Notes: generated from the letters alone by a model not told the origin. DNA of 64,000 bases from JAEUJZ01 sp964460115 (GCA_964460115.1 CAYWPR010000017.1:1-64000); one strand, 5' to 3'; positions 1 to 9,210 are shown, counted from the first letter of the stretch. Program-made: numbers and translations.

Positions 1-46
1 GCTGTGAGGGTTTTCTGCTGCAACGGAGACAATCACTATCAATCAA

Positions 47-583
47 TCAAGGTTCGCGATGAACAATTCCCTTGTCGTGGACGGCTTGGAGGCCGCGGGC
101 GATTTGCAGGCCGATTTGGCAGACGCGCAGGGGCGACAGCGGACCGCGGTTTATCACTTCAGTTAGGGTGGGACCGCGCAGAAATTCCATGACCAGATAG
201 GACCGACCGTCGGGAAGCAATCCAAAATCGGAAATGTACACGGTATTAGGATGCTGAATCTTGGAGGCGAGCTGAGCCTCTTGCAAAAAGCGAAACTGGG
301 CATCGGGATCTTGCGGTTTCAGCAGGATCTTGATGGCCACTTCGACGTCGAGCAGTACATGCTTGGCTTTGTAGACGACGCCCATGCCTCCGGCGGTCAG
401 CCGGTTGAGCACGGAATAGCGCTCGCCGATGACCGCGCCGATGAGCAGGTCATCGGGCGGATCTAGCGTAGCGATCGAGACCACTGCGTCGCCGTTTTGG
501 CCACAGCGGTGCGTCGTGCCGCTGTCGTAATGGATGGCGCAGCGGGGGCAGCGCAAAGCCACTGCCGTCGAGGTGACGTTCAT
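47..583 (-). pseudogene. Serine/threonine protein kinase truncated at the catalytic loop
   Basis: The 178-residue product begins with a short zinc-ribbon-like segment (CPRC at 12-15, later HRC) and then shows the N-lobe of a Hanks-type kinase: glycine-rich loop TAGGMG at 63-68, the VAIK lysine at 85, a helix-C glutamate near 102 and a hinge-like VMEF near 131-134. It stops at HREP, where the family has HRDLKPEN, so the catalytic Asp, the DFG motif and the whole C-lobe are missing. Removing one A after CGCGA would restore HRDL but meets another stop two codons later, so a single sequencing slip does not repair it. It follows the AgmX-domain gene on the same strand at 141 bp. Only 46 bp remain before the window edge, so a displaced remainder cannot be excluded. 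Catalytic activity is unlikely as it stands. Confidence 0.75.
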
Positions 584-724
584 AAGGACTCTGCTGAATT
601 ATCGCATGGGCCAGCTTCTACTGATAGGCACTCTGAAGCGACTTGAGCACTTGCCGGAACGATTTTTGAGCAAGCGCGGCCACACCGCGCGCAGTGTCTC
701 GGGGTCGCTAGCTCTTGGAACCCC

Positions 725-1819
725 TTACAAATTGGGAATTTGGTAGGACCAGAAGAATTGTTTGGTGGCGCCGCCTTCTGTGAAAGGCGGAAAGTGCAGC
801 TTGCGAATCAAGTCGCTGATGCAGCGTCCGGTGCCGCTTTGAGCAAGGGGGCCTAGAATCTCGGCCTTTTGAATCTGACCGGACGATTCAACGACGATGC
901 CGATGCTGATGTTTGTTCCCCAGGCTTCTTTGACGCAGGCTTTGAAACCTCTTTCGGCGCCCAGCATGACTTGGCGCATGATTGGCTGCGAAAGCTGCTT
1001 GACCGGGGTAAGCGCGACTGGCTCGGGACGAGCGACCGCAACCGGCGGGCGGGCAGCGGCAATCGGCGGAGCGGCGGCCACCACCGGTCGCGGCGGTAGC
1101 GGCTTGGGCTTGATGATCGGACGAACTAGATGTTCTGGTTTGGAGGACGGCGGGGTTTCGTGCAGCGGCGGCGAACTCAGGGCAACTGGCGTCGCATGTA
1201 CAGTTGGCGCCGCAGGGGCCGGTGGGGCAATCGGCGCAGTCGGCGTTGCGGAAATGGTTGGTAACACGCCGGGAACAGTCGATGGCGGCGGCGACGCCTC
1301 GATGGGCGGAGCCGTGGCAACCGGCGGTGCCGGTGGCAGCGCTGCGGTCGGCGGCGCAATTGGCGGTGTCACGGTCGGCGGTGTCACGGTCGGCGCCACC
1401 GGCGCGGGGGCAATTGGAACGACCTGCACGGGCGGCGACGGCAGAATCGGCGGCGGTGTCGGCGGCAAAAGGGGGGCGCTTGGCGCCGTTGTCGAGGGAT
1501 GCGGCTGCCAGAGCAGTGCTCCCGCGCCTACCCCCAGCGCAAACAAGCCAAGGCTGCCGATGATCCACCAGAGACGGTGCCGCGGCGGGTAGAGTTCTGC
1601 GTGGGGCTGCGGATCGGCATCCTCCTTAGGCGCCGGCGCCGCAGAAGTGCGTCCGTGTACGGCAGTCTCGGTCATCCCCGCCGGTGCGGCGGATGCCAGC
1701 GCAGGATCATACGCGGCTTGGTGCCCAACTTGCGTATGCAAAACCGCATCTACCTCCATGCTCAAGCCGGGAAGTGGCGCTGGCAGCGGAGTCGTCTCTG
1801 GATCGTGCTTCTCGGTCAT
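725..1819 (-). CDS. Proline-rich single-pass membrane protein with AgmX/PglI-type C-terminal domain
   Basis: The 364-residue protein has an N-terminal cytoplasmic tail of about 80 residues, one membrane segment at about 83-104 (WWIIGSLGLFALGVGAGALLW), a long Pro/Ala/Val linker to about residue 270, and a C-terminal globular domain of about 85 residues with two spaced cysteines (FKACVKEA and GRCISDL). This matches the TonB-like domain found in myxobacterial AgmX/PglI proteins, which span the periplasm through low-complexity linkers. The layout resembles an energy-transducing or gliding-type envelope protein, but its partners are unknown. It lies 46 bp after the STAS gene and before the truncated kinase on the same strand, so the three may be co-transcribed. 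The ribosome site is weak, and no better start is visible. Confidence 0.8.
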   Translation of the reverse strand: MTEKHDPETTPLPAPLPGLSMEVDAVLHTQVGHQAAYDPALASAAPAGMTETAVHGRTSAAPAPKEDADPQPHAELYPPRHRLWWIIGSLGLFALGVGAGALLWQPHPSTTAPSAPLLPPTPPPILPSPPVQVVPIAPAPVAPTVTPPTVTPPIAPPTAALPPAPPVATAPPIEASPPPSTVPGVLPTISATPTAPIAPPAPAAPTVHATPVALSSPPLHETPPSSKPEHLVRPIIKPKPLPPRPVVAAAPPIAAARPPVAVARPEPVALTPVKQLSQPIMRQVMLGAERGFKACVKEAWGTNISIGIVVESSGQIQKAEILGPLAQSGTGRCISDLIRKLHFPPFTEGGATKQFFWSYQIPNL

Positions 1820-1865
1820 GATATGGCAGGTGCCCTGCCCATTCTATGCCCTTGATAAACCGATG

Positions 1866-2735
1866 TCAGCCGCTGCTGCTGCTTAAGTCATTGCTGGGAC
1901 GGCTGATTAGCTCGCTTGCCGGCTCATTGCCGGCAGTCAACTCGGTGGTTTGCGTAAAAGACCGGGGCACGTTTTGATTAGAGCGGGTGAAAACCGGATC
2001 ATCCGGCGCGGTAAGTAAATCGGGCGACGCTGCTGGGCTCGCTTTTTTGGCGGCCAGTGCGCGGCGGCGCTGTTGCCGGCGTTCGCGCGCGCGACGCAAA
2101 ATCTCGAAACAGGCGCGCAAGCCCTCGTTGAGGGTCCGTAGAGTGCGTGCCCCTTCCATTTCAATGTTGAGCTGAACCATCGTGCGGGCGATTTCCGGAC
2201 GCAGCCCGGTCAGCATGCACACGGCCCCTAGAAGTCGGGCCGCTCGAGTCATTTTGAGCACTGCCCCAGCCGTTGCGGTATCGACCATTTCGACGGCAGT
2301 AATATCGATGATGACGCAGCGCGAACGGAATTGCTTGATGCGCTCCAGCAGCTTTTCGGTCATCTCTTGCGCGCGCTGGCTGTCAAGCGTGCCAATGATT
2401 GGCAAAAGTAGAATGTCTTCCCAAATCTCGACGATCGGAGAAGACAGCTCGTGAATGGCCAGCTGCTGTCGCGCGATGGTTGTTAGCTGCTCTTGCAGCT
2501 CGCGCTTGGATTTTTCCAGCTCGCCGATGTAACGCTCGTTTTGCATGCGCGCTGTCGAAAGTTCCTGGTTGTAAATATTCAGCGCCGCCTCCAGCACCGA
2601 GAACTCATCGGCATGCTCGCTGGCTGGGATATGTATCATATCCGCGTCATATTCTCCGATGGAGACCATCGAAAGAATGTCTATAACGCGCTGAATGCGT
2701 TCAAACGGTACGGTGACAGAGGGCTTGTCATCCAT
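1866..2735 (-). CDS. RsbR-like STAS-domain regulator
   Basis: The 289-residue protein has an N-terminal region of about 85 residues with no haem-globin signature, a short coiled coil (about 75-115), and a STAS domain at about 115-230 typical of RsbR/RsbS stressosome proteins. The conserved segment IIDITAVEMVDTATAG contains threonines where RsbT-type kinases phosphorylate RsbR homologues. A basic linker (RRARERRQQRRR) and a Ser/Pro-rich tail follow. RsbR-like proteins sense signals and relay them through serine/threonine phosphorylation to a partner switch. No RsbS, RsbT or sigma factor gene is visible nearby, but a kinase fragment lies two genes downstream. The family assignment is confident; the partner and signal are unknown. 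Confidence 0.8.
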   Translation of the reverse strand: MDDKPSVTVPFERIQRVIDILSMVSIGEYDADMIHIPASEHADEFSVLEAALNIYNQELSTARMQNERYIGELEKSKRELQEQLTTIARQQLAIHELSSPIVEIWEDILLLPIIGTLDSQRAQEMTEKLLERIKQFRSRCVIIDITAVEMVDTATAGAVLKMTRAARLLGAVCMLTGLRPEIARTMVQLNIEMEGARTLRTLNEGLRACFEILRRARERRQQRRRALAAKKASPAASPDLLTAPDDPVFTRSNQNVPRSFTQTTELTAGNEPASELISRPSNDLSSSSG

Positions 2736-2861
2736 GGCACAGCTGATGCGGAGCTAATCCGAGGACAGCCACTATATCATGCGCGCAATCGCTTTCCCAG
2801 GCAACCCTGCGGTTATCTTGCTTTTCAGGTATCGTGAAACAGAGTCGAAAAGGTACAGACA

Positions 2862-3635
2862 ATGCCCTTAGGTTTGCGCAGCGATGGGCCTTATGCGCTT
2901 GTGAGATCTACGTCTATAGATCGGCAGCCGAATCGCCGACACAGCGATGCCCTTATTATTGTTGATCTTCAGCCGGACTTTATGCCCGGCGGGGCGCTGG
3001 CGGTGCCCGATGGCGATGCCGTGGTGGCGCCGATCGCTGCCTTGCTAGCGCAGACAAGAGGCGGCAAAAATCCTTTTCACACCATCGTCGCGACCCAGGA
3101 CTGGCATCCGCCGAGACATATTTCGTTTGCCAGCCAATATGGACGTCCTCCATTTTCGCAAATTTCGCTGTATGGCGAAGAGCAGACTTTGTGGCCCGAT
3201 CATTGTGTGTGCGACACTCCTGGGGCGGCTTTGCATAAAGACCTGCCGCTTAGCGCGATGCATCTGATTCTGCGCAAAGGAACAAGTCCCGGCGTGGATT
3301 CCTATAGTGCTTTTCGTGAAAATTTCGGGCCCGATCAAAAGCGCAAGTCCACGGGCCTGGCGGCGCTGCTCAAAGCGCGCGGAGTGTCGCGGCTGTTTGT
3401 TTGCGGCTTGGCGCGCGATTTTTGCGTGGCTTGGACGGCGCTTGATGCCGTTGCCGAAGGTTTTGCGGTCGTCGTGCTCGACGATCTATGTCGAGCGGTT
3501 TATCCCGAGCGGCAAGCCGATACGAGCGCCGCGTTCGATGCGGCGGGAATTCAGCACATTCCTTCGTCGATGCTGGCTTCGCTTTTGGCTGACGCCGACG
3601 CCGACGCCGACGCCGACGCTGTGCAAGCGCAATGA
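2862..3635 (+). CDS. pncA: Nicotinamidase
   Basis: This isochorismatase-family hydrolase deaminates nicotinamide to nicotinate, the first step of NAD salvage. The triad can be read: Asp35 in LIIVDLQPDF, Lys in ILRKGTSPGVDSY, and Cys in the GLARDFCVAW segment. The metal-binding motif is DWHPPRHI. At 257 residues it is slightly longer than typical PncA because of an N-terminal extension of about 28 residues and a C-terminal Ala-Asp tail encoded by a hexanucleotide repeat. The start follows AAAAGG at 8 bp; a later start near the hydrolase core is possible. The stop overlaps the next start (ATGA), so pncA is translationally coupled to pncB. Confidence 0.92.
   Translation: MPLGLRSDGPYALVRSTSIDRQPNRRHSDALIIVDLQPDFMPGGALAVPDGDAVVAPIAALLAQTRGGKNPFHTIVATQDWHPPRHISFASQYGRPPFSQISLYGEEQTLWPDHCVCDTPGAALHKDLPLSAMHLILRKGTSPGVDSYSAFRENFGPDQKRKSTGLAALLKARGVSRLFVCGLARDFCVAWTALDAVAEGFAVVVLDDLCRAVYPERQADTSAAFDAAGIQHIPSSMLASLLADADADADADAVQAQ
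3591..3620 (+). repeat. Hexanucleotide tandem repeat (GACGCC)4 GACGCT
   Basis: Five consecutive 6-bp units at the 3' end of pncA encode an alternating Ala-Asp tail. Copy-number slippage here would change tail length without shifting the frame. Confidence 0.95.
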
Positions 3636-5173
3636 GCCAAGACGAGCACATCCTTGGTTTGGATGTCTACCAGATCACCACCCTCATCGCGCATGCGGCC
3701 GAAGGGCGCCTCGACCCGCTTGTCGCTGGGCCGTCCTTCACACCGCTTGGAGGCGCAAATCGGCCCACGTTGGGCATGAGCTTTTTTTTTCGTCGGTTGC
3801 CCAAAAACCGCAACTATGTCGTGGCCGCCGGGCTGCGTTCTATCGTGCGGCATTGTCAGGCGCTGCGATGTAGCGCCGAAGATCTACAAACCCTCGATGA
3901 ACATCCGCTGATTGGCCCGGCCCTGCGCACTGCGCCTGGGCAAATCGTGCGCGATGCGCTTTGTCGGCTGGATGGCTTTGTCGGTGATATCGACGCGCTG
4001 CCCGAAGGCACGCTGGCTTTTGCCGGACCGGCGCAGGATGAAAAAGGCCGGCAGGTGCTTGTAGACGGCATGCCGCTTTATGCCTACACGCCGCTCATTC
4101 AAGTGCGCACCGACATGGTCTTTGCCAAGCTCATCGAGACTCCGTGGCTGTCTCGTCTGAATTATCTTTCGATGGTGGCCAGCAAAGCGGCGCGCATCGT
4201 CGGAGCCGCCAGCCAAGATGGTCAAGCGCGCCCAGTTTTGGAATTTGGTCAGCGCCGCACGCATCCTGCCGCCGCCGTCGATGCCGCCTATGCCGCCTAC
4301 CTGGCGGGCTGTCGCGGCACGTCTAACCTTTTGGCCACAAGGCGCTACGGCATACCTTCTTTTGGCACCATGGATCATTTCGCGGTGCAAGCCGCCGAGC
4401 AAGCGGGAATCAGCGTCGAGCAGACCGAGCGCGCCTTTTTTCGCCGCTTTTGCGAACTGTTTCCCAGCGCCGCCACGCTGCTCGTCGATACTTATGACAC
4501 TTGGCGCGGCATTTGTAGCGCGGTAGGCGACAGCGCGGCAAAAAGCGGTGGAATCGGTTGTTCTGGAGTGCGCCTAGATTCCAACGTCACGCCCGAGACC
4601 GTGCAGAAAGCGCGTGCGCTACTGACCGCGCTCGGGGCGCCGCAGGTATCGATTTTCGTCTCAGACAGCCTGGATGAGTGGCGCGTTTCAGAGCTAGCCG
4701 CGGCCGGCGCCGATGGCTTTGGCGTCGGCGAGAACATTACTTGTGTGCCCGATGCCTCGACCGGTATAGGCGCCGTCGGCAAGCTGGTTCAGAATAGCTA
4801 CGGCAAGCTGACTATGAAACTGTCGCGCGGCTCGGGAAAAGCGACGCTGCCCGGCATGCTGGCCGCCTATCGCTACGCGGATCACGACTTGCTTTGTTTG
4901 GCCGACGAGCCAGCGCCGCCCGCCGCTTTGGCCACACCGCTTTTGCAGCCGCTGTGGCGCGGAAACAAGCTCGTGGCCCCGCTGCCTTCGCTTGCGCAAT
5001 CGCGGGCGCATGTGGCGCAGCAAATTGCCGCCTTGCCTGCTTCGCTGCGCGCGCTGCCTAGTGCTCCGGCCCAAGCCGGCTTTTCGATCCGTCTGTCCGC
5101 GCGGTTGCTCAGCGTGATAAAAGAGCTGGTTCACGCCGCTGTAGCCGAAATCCCACAGGGAGGAAGTATATGA
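3632..5173 (+). CDS. pncB: Nicotinate phosphoribosyltransferase
   Basis: The enzyme converts nicotinate and PRPP to nicotinate mononucleotide in the Preiss-Handler pathway. The 513-residue product starts LGLDVYQITTLIAHAA, the usual N-terminus of the long bacterial NAPRTase group. It contains EFGQRRTHPAAA, GTSNLLATRRYGIPSFGTMDH (the region around the regulatory His) and GVRLDSN in the phosphate-binding barrel. Length and motif order fit the family. It overlaps pncA by 4 bp and nadE by 4 bp, so all three enzymes should be made together. Confidence 0.93.
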   Translation: MSQDEHILGLDVYQITTLIAHAAEGRLDPLVAGPSFTPLGGANRPTLGMSFFFRRLPKNRNYVVAAGLRSIVRHCQALRCSAEDLQTLDEHPLIGPALRTAPGQIVRDALCRLDGFVGDIDALPEGTLAFAGPAQDEKGRQVLVDGMPLYAYTPLIQVRTDMVFAKLIETPWLSRLNYLSMVASKAARIVGAASQDGQARPVLEFGQRRTHPAAAVDAAYAAYLAGCRGTSNLLATRRYGIPSFGTMDHFAVQAAEQAGISVEQTERAFFRRFCELFPSAATLLVDTYDTWRGICSAVGDSAAKSGGIGCSGVRLDSNVTPETVQKARALLTALGAPQVSIFVSDSLDEWRVSELAAAGADGFGVGENITCVPDASTGIGAVGKLVQNSYGKLTMKLSRGSGKATLPGMLAAYRYADHDLLCLADEPAPPAALATPLLQPLWRGNKLVAPLPSLAQSRAHVAQQIAALPASLRALPSAPAQAGFSIRLSARLLSVIKELVHAAVAEIPQGGSI

Positions 5174-7110
5174 AGCTTGTGAGGCTGGGGATCGCCTGCG
5201 TCAATTCCACGGTCGGTGCCGTCGATAGCAATATTTCGCGGGCGATTGCGCTGGCCCATCGGCTGGCCGATGAGGGCGTGCAGCTTGGCGCCTTTCCCGA
5301 GCAAATGCTGGGCGGTTATCCTTCCGAAGATCTGCTGCTTTGGCCCGGCTTTGTCGCCGCGCAGGCGCGGACGCTGCAGCATTTTTCGCAAGCCACCAAA
5401 GAACTGCCTCCGGCATTTGTTCTGGGTGTGCTAATTGCCGTCGATTCGCAGGTGTATAACTGCGCCGCGCTGGTTCATCGCGGCCAAATTCTGGGAGTGG
5501 TTCCCAAAGAGAAACTGCCCCTTTACAACGTCTTTTTTGAGTCGCGCACGCTGTCGCGAGGTTTGGCCGGTCTTTTTCGAACCTTAGCGCCCGGCACGTT
5601 GGGACCCGAGGCAGTGCCCTTTGGCGACCTAATTTTTCAGTGCGATTTTGGCACCGTGGCCCTTGAAGTCTGCGAAGACCTGTGGTCTGCCGACGGACCG
5701 ATGCGGCGGCGCTGCTATGCCGGGGCCGAAGTCGTCGTCAATGTCTCCGCCTCGCCATTTCGCGTCGGCGTCGCCGAGACGCGCCGTGAACTGATTTGCA
5801 CCCGTTCTAGTGATTTTCAAAACATCCTCGTCTACGCCAACGCCGTGGGGGCCAATGACGGGCTGATCTTTGATGGCGGCGGTTTTGTCGCGCAAAACGG
5901 CCGCCTGCTTCTAGATGCACCGCGCTTTGTCGAAGGCATTTTTGCGGTGACGCTGGATCTGCATCGCACGACGCGGCTGCGCAGCGAAAACACCACCTGG
6001 CGCGCCGATTACGCCGACTATCACCAAGCAAATGCCAATCGCCCGCCCGTGACTTGCATCAAAGTCGAAGGCAGTACCGCCAGTCCGTGCCGCCTGCGCT
6101 TTCCCGTGCCACCACAGCGCAATTTTTTCTTGCCGGCCAGTTCCAGTTCCTTGGCGCTGCCGGCGCGCACAATCTTTTGTGAAGATCTGCTCAATGCCAT
6201 GACGCTGGGCATTGGCGATTATTTCGAAAAGACCGGCGCCTTTCGCAAGCTCGGCGTGGCACTGTCTGGAGGCCGCGACAGCCTATTGTGCCTGCTTTTG
6301 TGTCACCGCTACGTCAGCAATAGTGCGCGGGCCGAAGGCGTCGATGTTTCGTCGCGCCTAGGGGCCATGTTGCGCGCTTTTTATATGCCGACGCGCTATT
6401 CCTCGGCCGCGACTCGCGAAGCGGCGGAGGTCACGGCGCGCGAACTGGAAGTGCCGCTTAGCATTTTGTCCATCGATGACGCCTTCGAGCGCGAAGCGCA
6501 AGCGGCAACCGCGATGCTGCAACCGGGCGAGACGCTGAATCCGCTGACGCTGCAAAACATTCAATCGCGTCTGCGCGCCGAGCGCATGTGGAACTGGTCC
6601 AATGCCGTCTCGGGAATGTGGCTGCAGACCGGCAATATGAGCGAAAAAGCCGTCGGCTATACAACCATCGGCGGCGACCTTTCGGGTTGTTTGGCGCCCA
6701 TCGCCAATTTGCCCAAAACCGTCGTCAACTATCTGCTCGATTATTTGCTGGAGCGAACCAATTTCGACGGCATTCGCAAAACCATCGCCATTCCCGCGTC
6801 CGCCGAATTGGCGCCGGAACAAGAGGACGAGCGCGACCTGATGCCTTATGCCGTGCTCGACGTCTGCATCGCTCTTTTCATCGGCGAGAAATTGACCCTG
6901 GCTGAGCTGTCGCTGGTTTTGCCGGAACTCTTTGCGGAATATTCGGCGGAAACCTGCAAAGCCTGGGCGGAAAAATTCGCGCGGCTGTTCAGCCAGTCGA
7001 TTTACAAATGGGTGCAGGCGCCGCTGTCTTTGCACCTGGGCAACCTCGACATCGAGCGCGAACGGGCGCTACAACTGCCGGTGGTCACGCGTCGCGAATG
7101 GCAAAAATAG
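5170..7110 (+). CDS. nadE: Glutamine-dependent NAD+ synthetase
   Basis: This 646-residue two-domain enzyme amidates nicotinate adenine dinucleotide to NAD+. The N-terminal carbon-nitrogen hydrolase (glutaminase) domain shows its Glu-Lys-Cys triad in FPEQMLGGYPSEDLL, VPKEKLPLYN and ALEVCEDLW. The C-terminal synthetase domain carries the P-loop ALSGGRDSLLCLLL at about 360 and a conserved TGNMSEKAVGYTT segment. The start lies in an ATGA overlap with pncB, preceded by GGGAGGAAG. It ends the NAD salvage operon, followed by a hairpin terminator. The adenylyltransferase that links PncB to NadE (NadD) is not encoded in this window. Confidence 0.94.
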   Translation: MKLVRLGIACVNSTVGAVDSNISRAIALAHRLADEGVQLGAFPEQMLGGYPSEDLLLWPGFVAAQARTLQHFSQATKELPPAFVLGVLIAVDSQVYNCAALVHRGQILGVVPKEKLPLYNVFFESRTLSRGLAGLFRTLAPGTLGPEAVPFGDLIFQCDFGTVALEVCEDLWSADGPMRRRCYAGAEVVVNVSASPFRVGVAETRRELICTRSSDFQNILVYANAVGANDGLIFDGGGFVAQNGRLLLDAPRFVEGIFAVTLDLHRTTRLRSENTTWRADYADYHQANANRPPVTCIKVEGSTASPCRLRFPVPPQRNFFLPASSSSLALPARTIFCEDLLNAMTLGIGDYFEKTGAFRKLGVALSGGRDSLLCLLLCHRYVSNSARAEGVDVSSRLGAMLRAFYMPTRYSSAATREAAEVTARELEVPLSILSIDDAFEREAQAATAMLQPGETLNPLTLQNIQSRLRAERMWNWSNAVSGMWLQTGNMSEKAVGYTTIGGDLSGCLAPIANLPKTVVNYLLDYLLERTNFDGIRKTIAIPASAELAPEQEDERDLMPYAVLDVCIALFIGEKLTLAELSLVLPELFAEYSAETCKAWAEKFARLFSQSIYKWVQAPLSLHLGNLDIERERALQLPVVTRREWQK

Positions 7111-7120
7111 CCCGTTTGCC

Positions 7121-7145
7121 GTGCTCGAAGCGATCGAGCACTTTT
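7121..7145. terminator. Rho-independent terminator after nadE
   Basis: An 8-bp perfect stem, GTGCTCGA/TCGAGCAC, with a 5-nt loop is followed by TTTT. It sits between the convergent nadE and amidase genes. Confidence 0.75.
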
Positions 7146-7159
7146 CAAAGCGAGCCTTC

Positions 7160-9154
7160 TTACTTCGGCGCTTCTTTTTCTTCGGGATAGCCGTTCGCAA
7201 GCTCTTCCAGGCCAAGGCGTCGGCCGGCTTCTAGCGACAGTTCGTCTTCTTCGTCGGTGTAGCCTTCCAGCGATTCGCGATCGTCACCGACCGTGGCGGC
7301 TGCCGGACCCTGATTGACCTGAATGGCGCCCGCCACCGTCGTGGCCTGTTTTTTGAGCTGACCATTCATCCAGGCGATAAAGCGCACCGGATGGTAATGC
7401 CAAACGATAAAGTCCTTGGGCAAACCGACTTTTTGCGCCACTTCCTCGGTGTACCAAAGGGTCGGTTCGATCTGATCGCGAAACAGGCGGGCGCGTGCGG
7501 CTTTGGATTGCGATTTGAAATCTTCGCTGCGCAGTAGCATTGTTTCGTAATCAGCGCTTTGGCCCCATTCCGAGCGGCTGCGCACTGCCAATTTGCGCAA
7601 TTCGGCGCGCGCGTCGTCTTTTTGAAAGAAATTGCGCAGTTCGGCTTCGCTAAGCTTGCCGTCGCCGCGACCTTTGGGCCGATCGATAAGAGAAATGATC
7701 GACGACACGTTGCAAAACAGCCCCGAGTCACTGCCGTCGATGGGTTTAAAATACCCCGGATCGAGCTGCGCTCCGATTTCTTGAGCGGCCATGACCTCGA
7801 CATGCACCTGGCCTTCATAGTTGCCCGGTGGACCGGCTTGCCCCACATGGCCGATGACCTCGCCGCCGCCCAGGTCGATGTCGGGAAAAGCAACATCGCC
7901 GCTTTGCACCGCGGACCAAAAAGACGATTTTTCGGCGTTGGCGATAAAGCTTGTGCGCGGCGTGCGCGGATCCTCGCGCTGCAAGTGGTAGTACAGCAAA
8001 AAGAAGACGATTTCTTTGCCGGCCAGTCGAAAATAATGCCGCATCAACACGAAGTTGGCCGAACCGATGGGCACATCGTCGGCATACTTTAGCGCGACGA
8101 TACGTCCCGGAAACGGATTAAAAATGGGCGTGCCGACATTGAGGCTAATGTGAATGCCGCCGTGCCATAGCCGCGTTTTGCCGAAGGGTCCGACGGGAAA
8201 ATAACCGCCCATGGACTCTTCTTCGTTGTTGCGCAAAAGCGGCAGGCTTTGCGCCTCGGCGCGGCCCAGGTCTTCGTCGATTTCGGGCGCTTCTTTGCAT
8301 TCGCTGTCGCGGTCAATGCACGAAAACCACACCGATCGCGAACGGATTTTTTGCGCCAGCCATTTGAAATCAAATCCGCCGGGGTCCCATTTGTTGTTGG
8401 TGATGTGAAAGTGGCCGATATAGCCAGCAAAGCCGCGCGGCTCTTGCATCCAGGTATTCAGCAGATTGCCGTTCCATTCGGGAAAAACCTGCGGCAGGTT
8501 CGGCAAAAGCCGCGCCAAAGCTTTGCCAAGGGCCGCCATCGCCAGGTACTGCCGCGGCGTGTAGGCCCACATATGGTAGTGCGTATTGTGAATGACGATA
8601 TCGACGACGTCGCGATTGATGCCGAACTTTTTGCGATAAAACTCGGGGCCATCAAGCTGAACGACGCCGCGATTGCACAGCTCGACGCCTATCGAGATCT
8701 CGTTGACGCCGGCGGCGTGAAAAGCGCCGTCGGCTAGATCCAGCGTCTGATAAATCGTGCCGTCGTTGTCGATAAGAAAGTGCACCGACAAGCCGCGCTC
8801 GTCGTGCAGCACGTGAAAACAGCTTTCCGAGGTGGCGCAGCCGTCGTGGTGAATGACAAACTGGCGAATGATGTCTTGCAGGCGCCGCAAATCGGTGCGG
8901 GCGCCGCCCATGTAGCGGCGTTCGCGATAGCGTTTGACGGCATGCTCTAGGCCCTTGGCCGGCGCAAACGGATACGGCGAGGTCGGCGCCTCGCCGCCTT
9001 TGCCCTTGAAGCAGCCGGGATAGTAGGCGCTGAAGTTTTTGTTGTCGTAGAAATTTACGACGGGCCAGTCGATGTTATAAAGCCGACCGCAGACGACGAT
9101 ATTGCCCGAGCCTTTGCTGACGCTGGTGCTGGCGCTGCTATTACGCGATGGCAT
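7160..9154 (-). CDS. N-acetylmuramoyl-L-alanine amidase fused to an M23-like domain
   Basis: The 664-residue protein has two cell-wall-type modules. The first half (about 85-270) resembles Amidase_2 enzymes: FVIHHDGCATSESCFHVLHD, HFLIDNDGTIYQTLDLADGA and EISIGVELCNRG, with appropriately placed histidines. The second half (about 315-510) resembles the LytM/M23 fold (WHGGIHISLNVGTPIFNPFPG, later GEVIGHVGQAG and QVHVEVMA), but the classic HxxxD and HxH zinc motifs are not intact, so it may bind rather than cleave. The C-terminus is acidic. There is no obvious signal peptide, which is odd for an envelope enzyme and suggests non-classical release or intracellular recycling. The amidase family call is firm; the M23-like call is moderate. 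Confidence 0.72.
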   Translation of the reverse strand: MPSRNSSASTSVSKGSGNIVVCGRLYNIDWPVVNFYDNKNFSAYYPGCFKGKGGEAPTSPYPFAPAKGLEHAVKRYRERRYMGGARTDLRRLQDIIRQFVIHHDGCATSESCFHVLHDERGLSVHFLIDNDGTIYQTLDLADGAFHAAGVNEISIGVELCNRGVVQLDGPEFYRKKFGINRDVVDIVIHNTHYHMWAYTPRQYLAMAALGKALARLLPNLPQVFPEWNGNLLNTWMQEPRGFAGYIGHFHITNNKWDPGGFDFKWLAQKIRSRSVWFSCIDRDSECKEAPEIDEDLGRAEAQSLPLLRNNEEESMGGYFPVGPFGKTRLWHGGIHISLNVGTPIFNPFPGRIVALKYADDVPIGSANFVLMRHYFRLAGKEIVFFLLYYHLQREDPRTPRTSFIANAEKSSFWSAVQSGDVAFPDIDLGGGEVIGHVGQAGPPGNYEGQVHVEVMAAQEIGAQLDPGYFKPIDGSDSGLFCNVSSIISLIDRPKGRGDGKLSEAELRNFFQKDDARAELRKLAVRSRSEWGQSADYETMLLRSEDFKSQSKAARARLFRDQIEPTLWYTEEVAQKVGLPKDFIVWHYHPVRFIAWMNGQLKKQATTVAGAIQVNQGPAAATVGDDRESLEGYTDEEDELSLEAGRRLGLEELANGYPEEKEAPK

Positions 9155-9191
9155 GCTAAAAACCTCGTCGTCGCATTGCCCAGCTGGACAG

Positions 9192-9210
9192 GGTCTAGGA
9201 TCCTTAGACC
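9192..9210. promoter_or_regulatory. Palindrome upstream of the amidase gene
   Basis: GGTCTA and TAGACC arms flank GGATCCT, 45-62 bp upstream of the amidase start and downstream of the kinase gene. It could be an operator or a weak terminator; there is no T-run. Confidence 0.35.

Noticed and set aside
47..583. Repairing the truncated kinase by a single frameshift
   Set aside because: Removing one base restores HRDL but a stop follows two codons later, and none of the frames gives the KPEN motif.
3591..3620. Hexanucleotide repeat in pncA considered as a phase-variation switch
   Set aside because: Unit length is a multiple of three, so slippage cannot shift the frame of pncA or of the overlapping pncB start.
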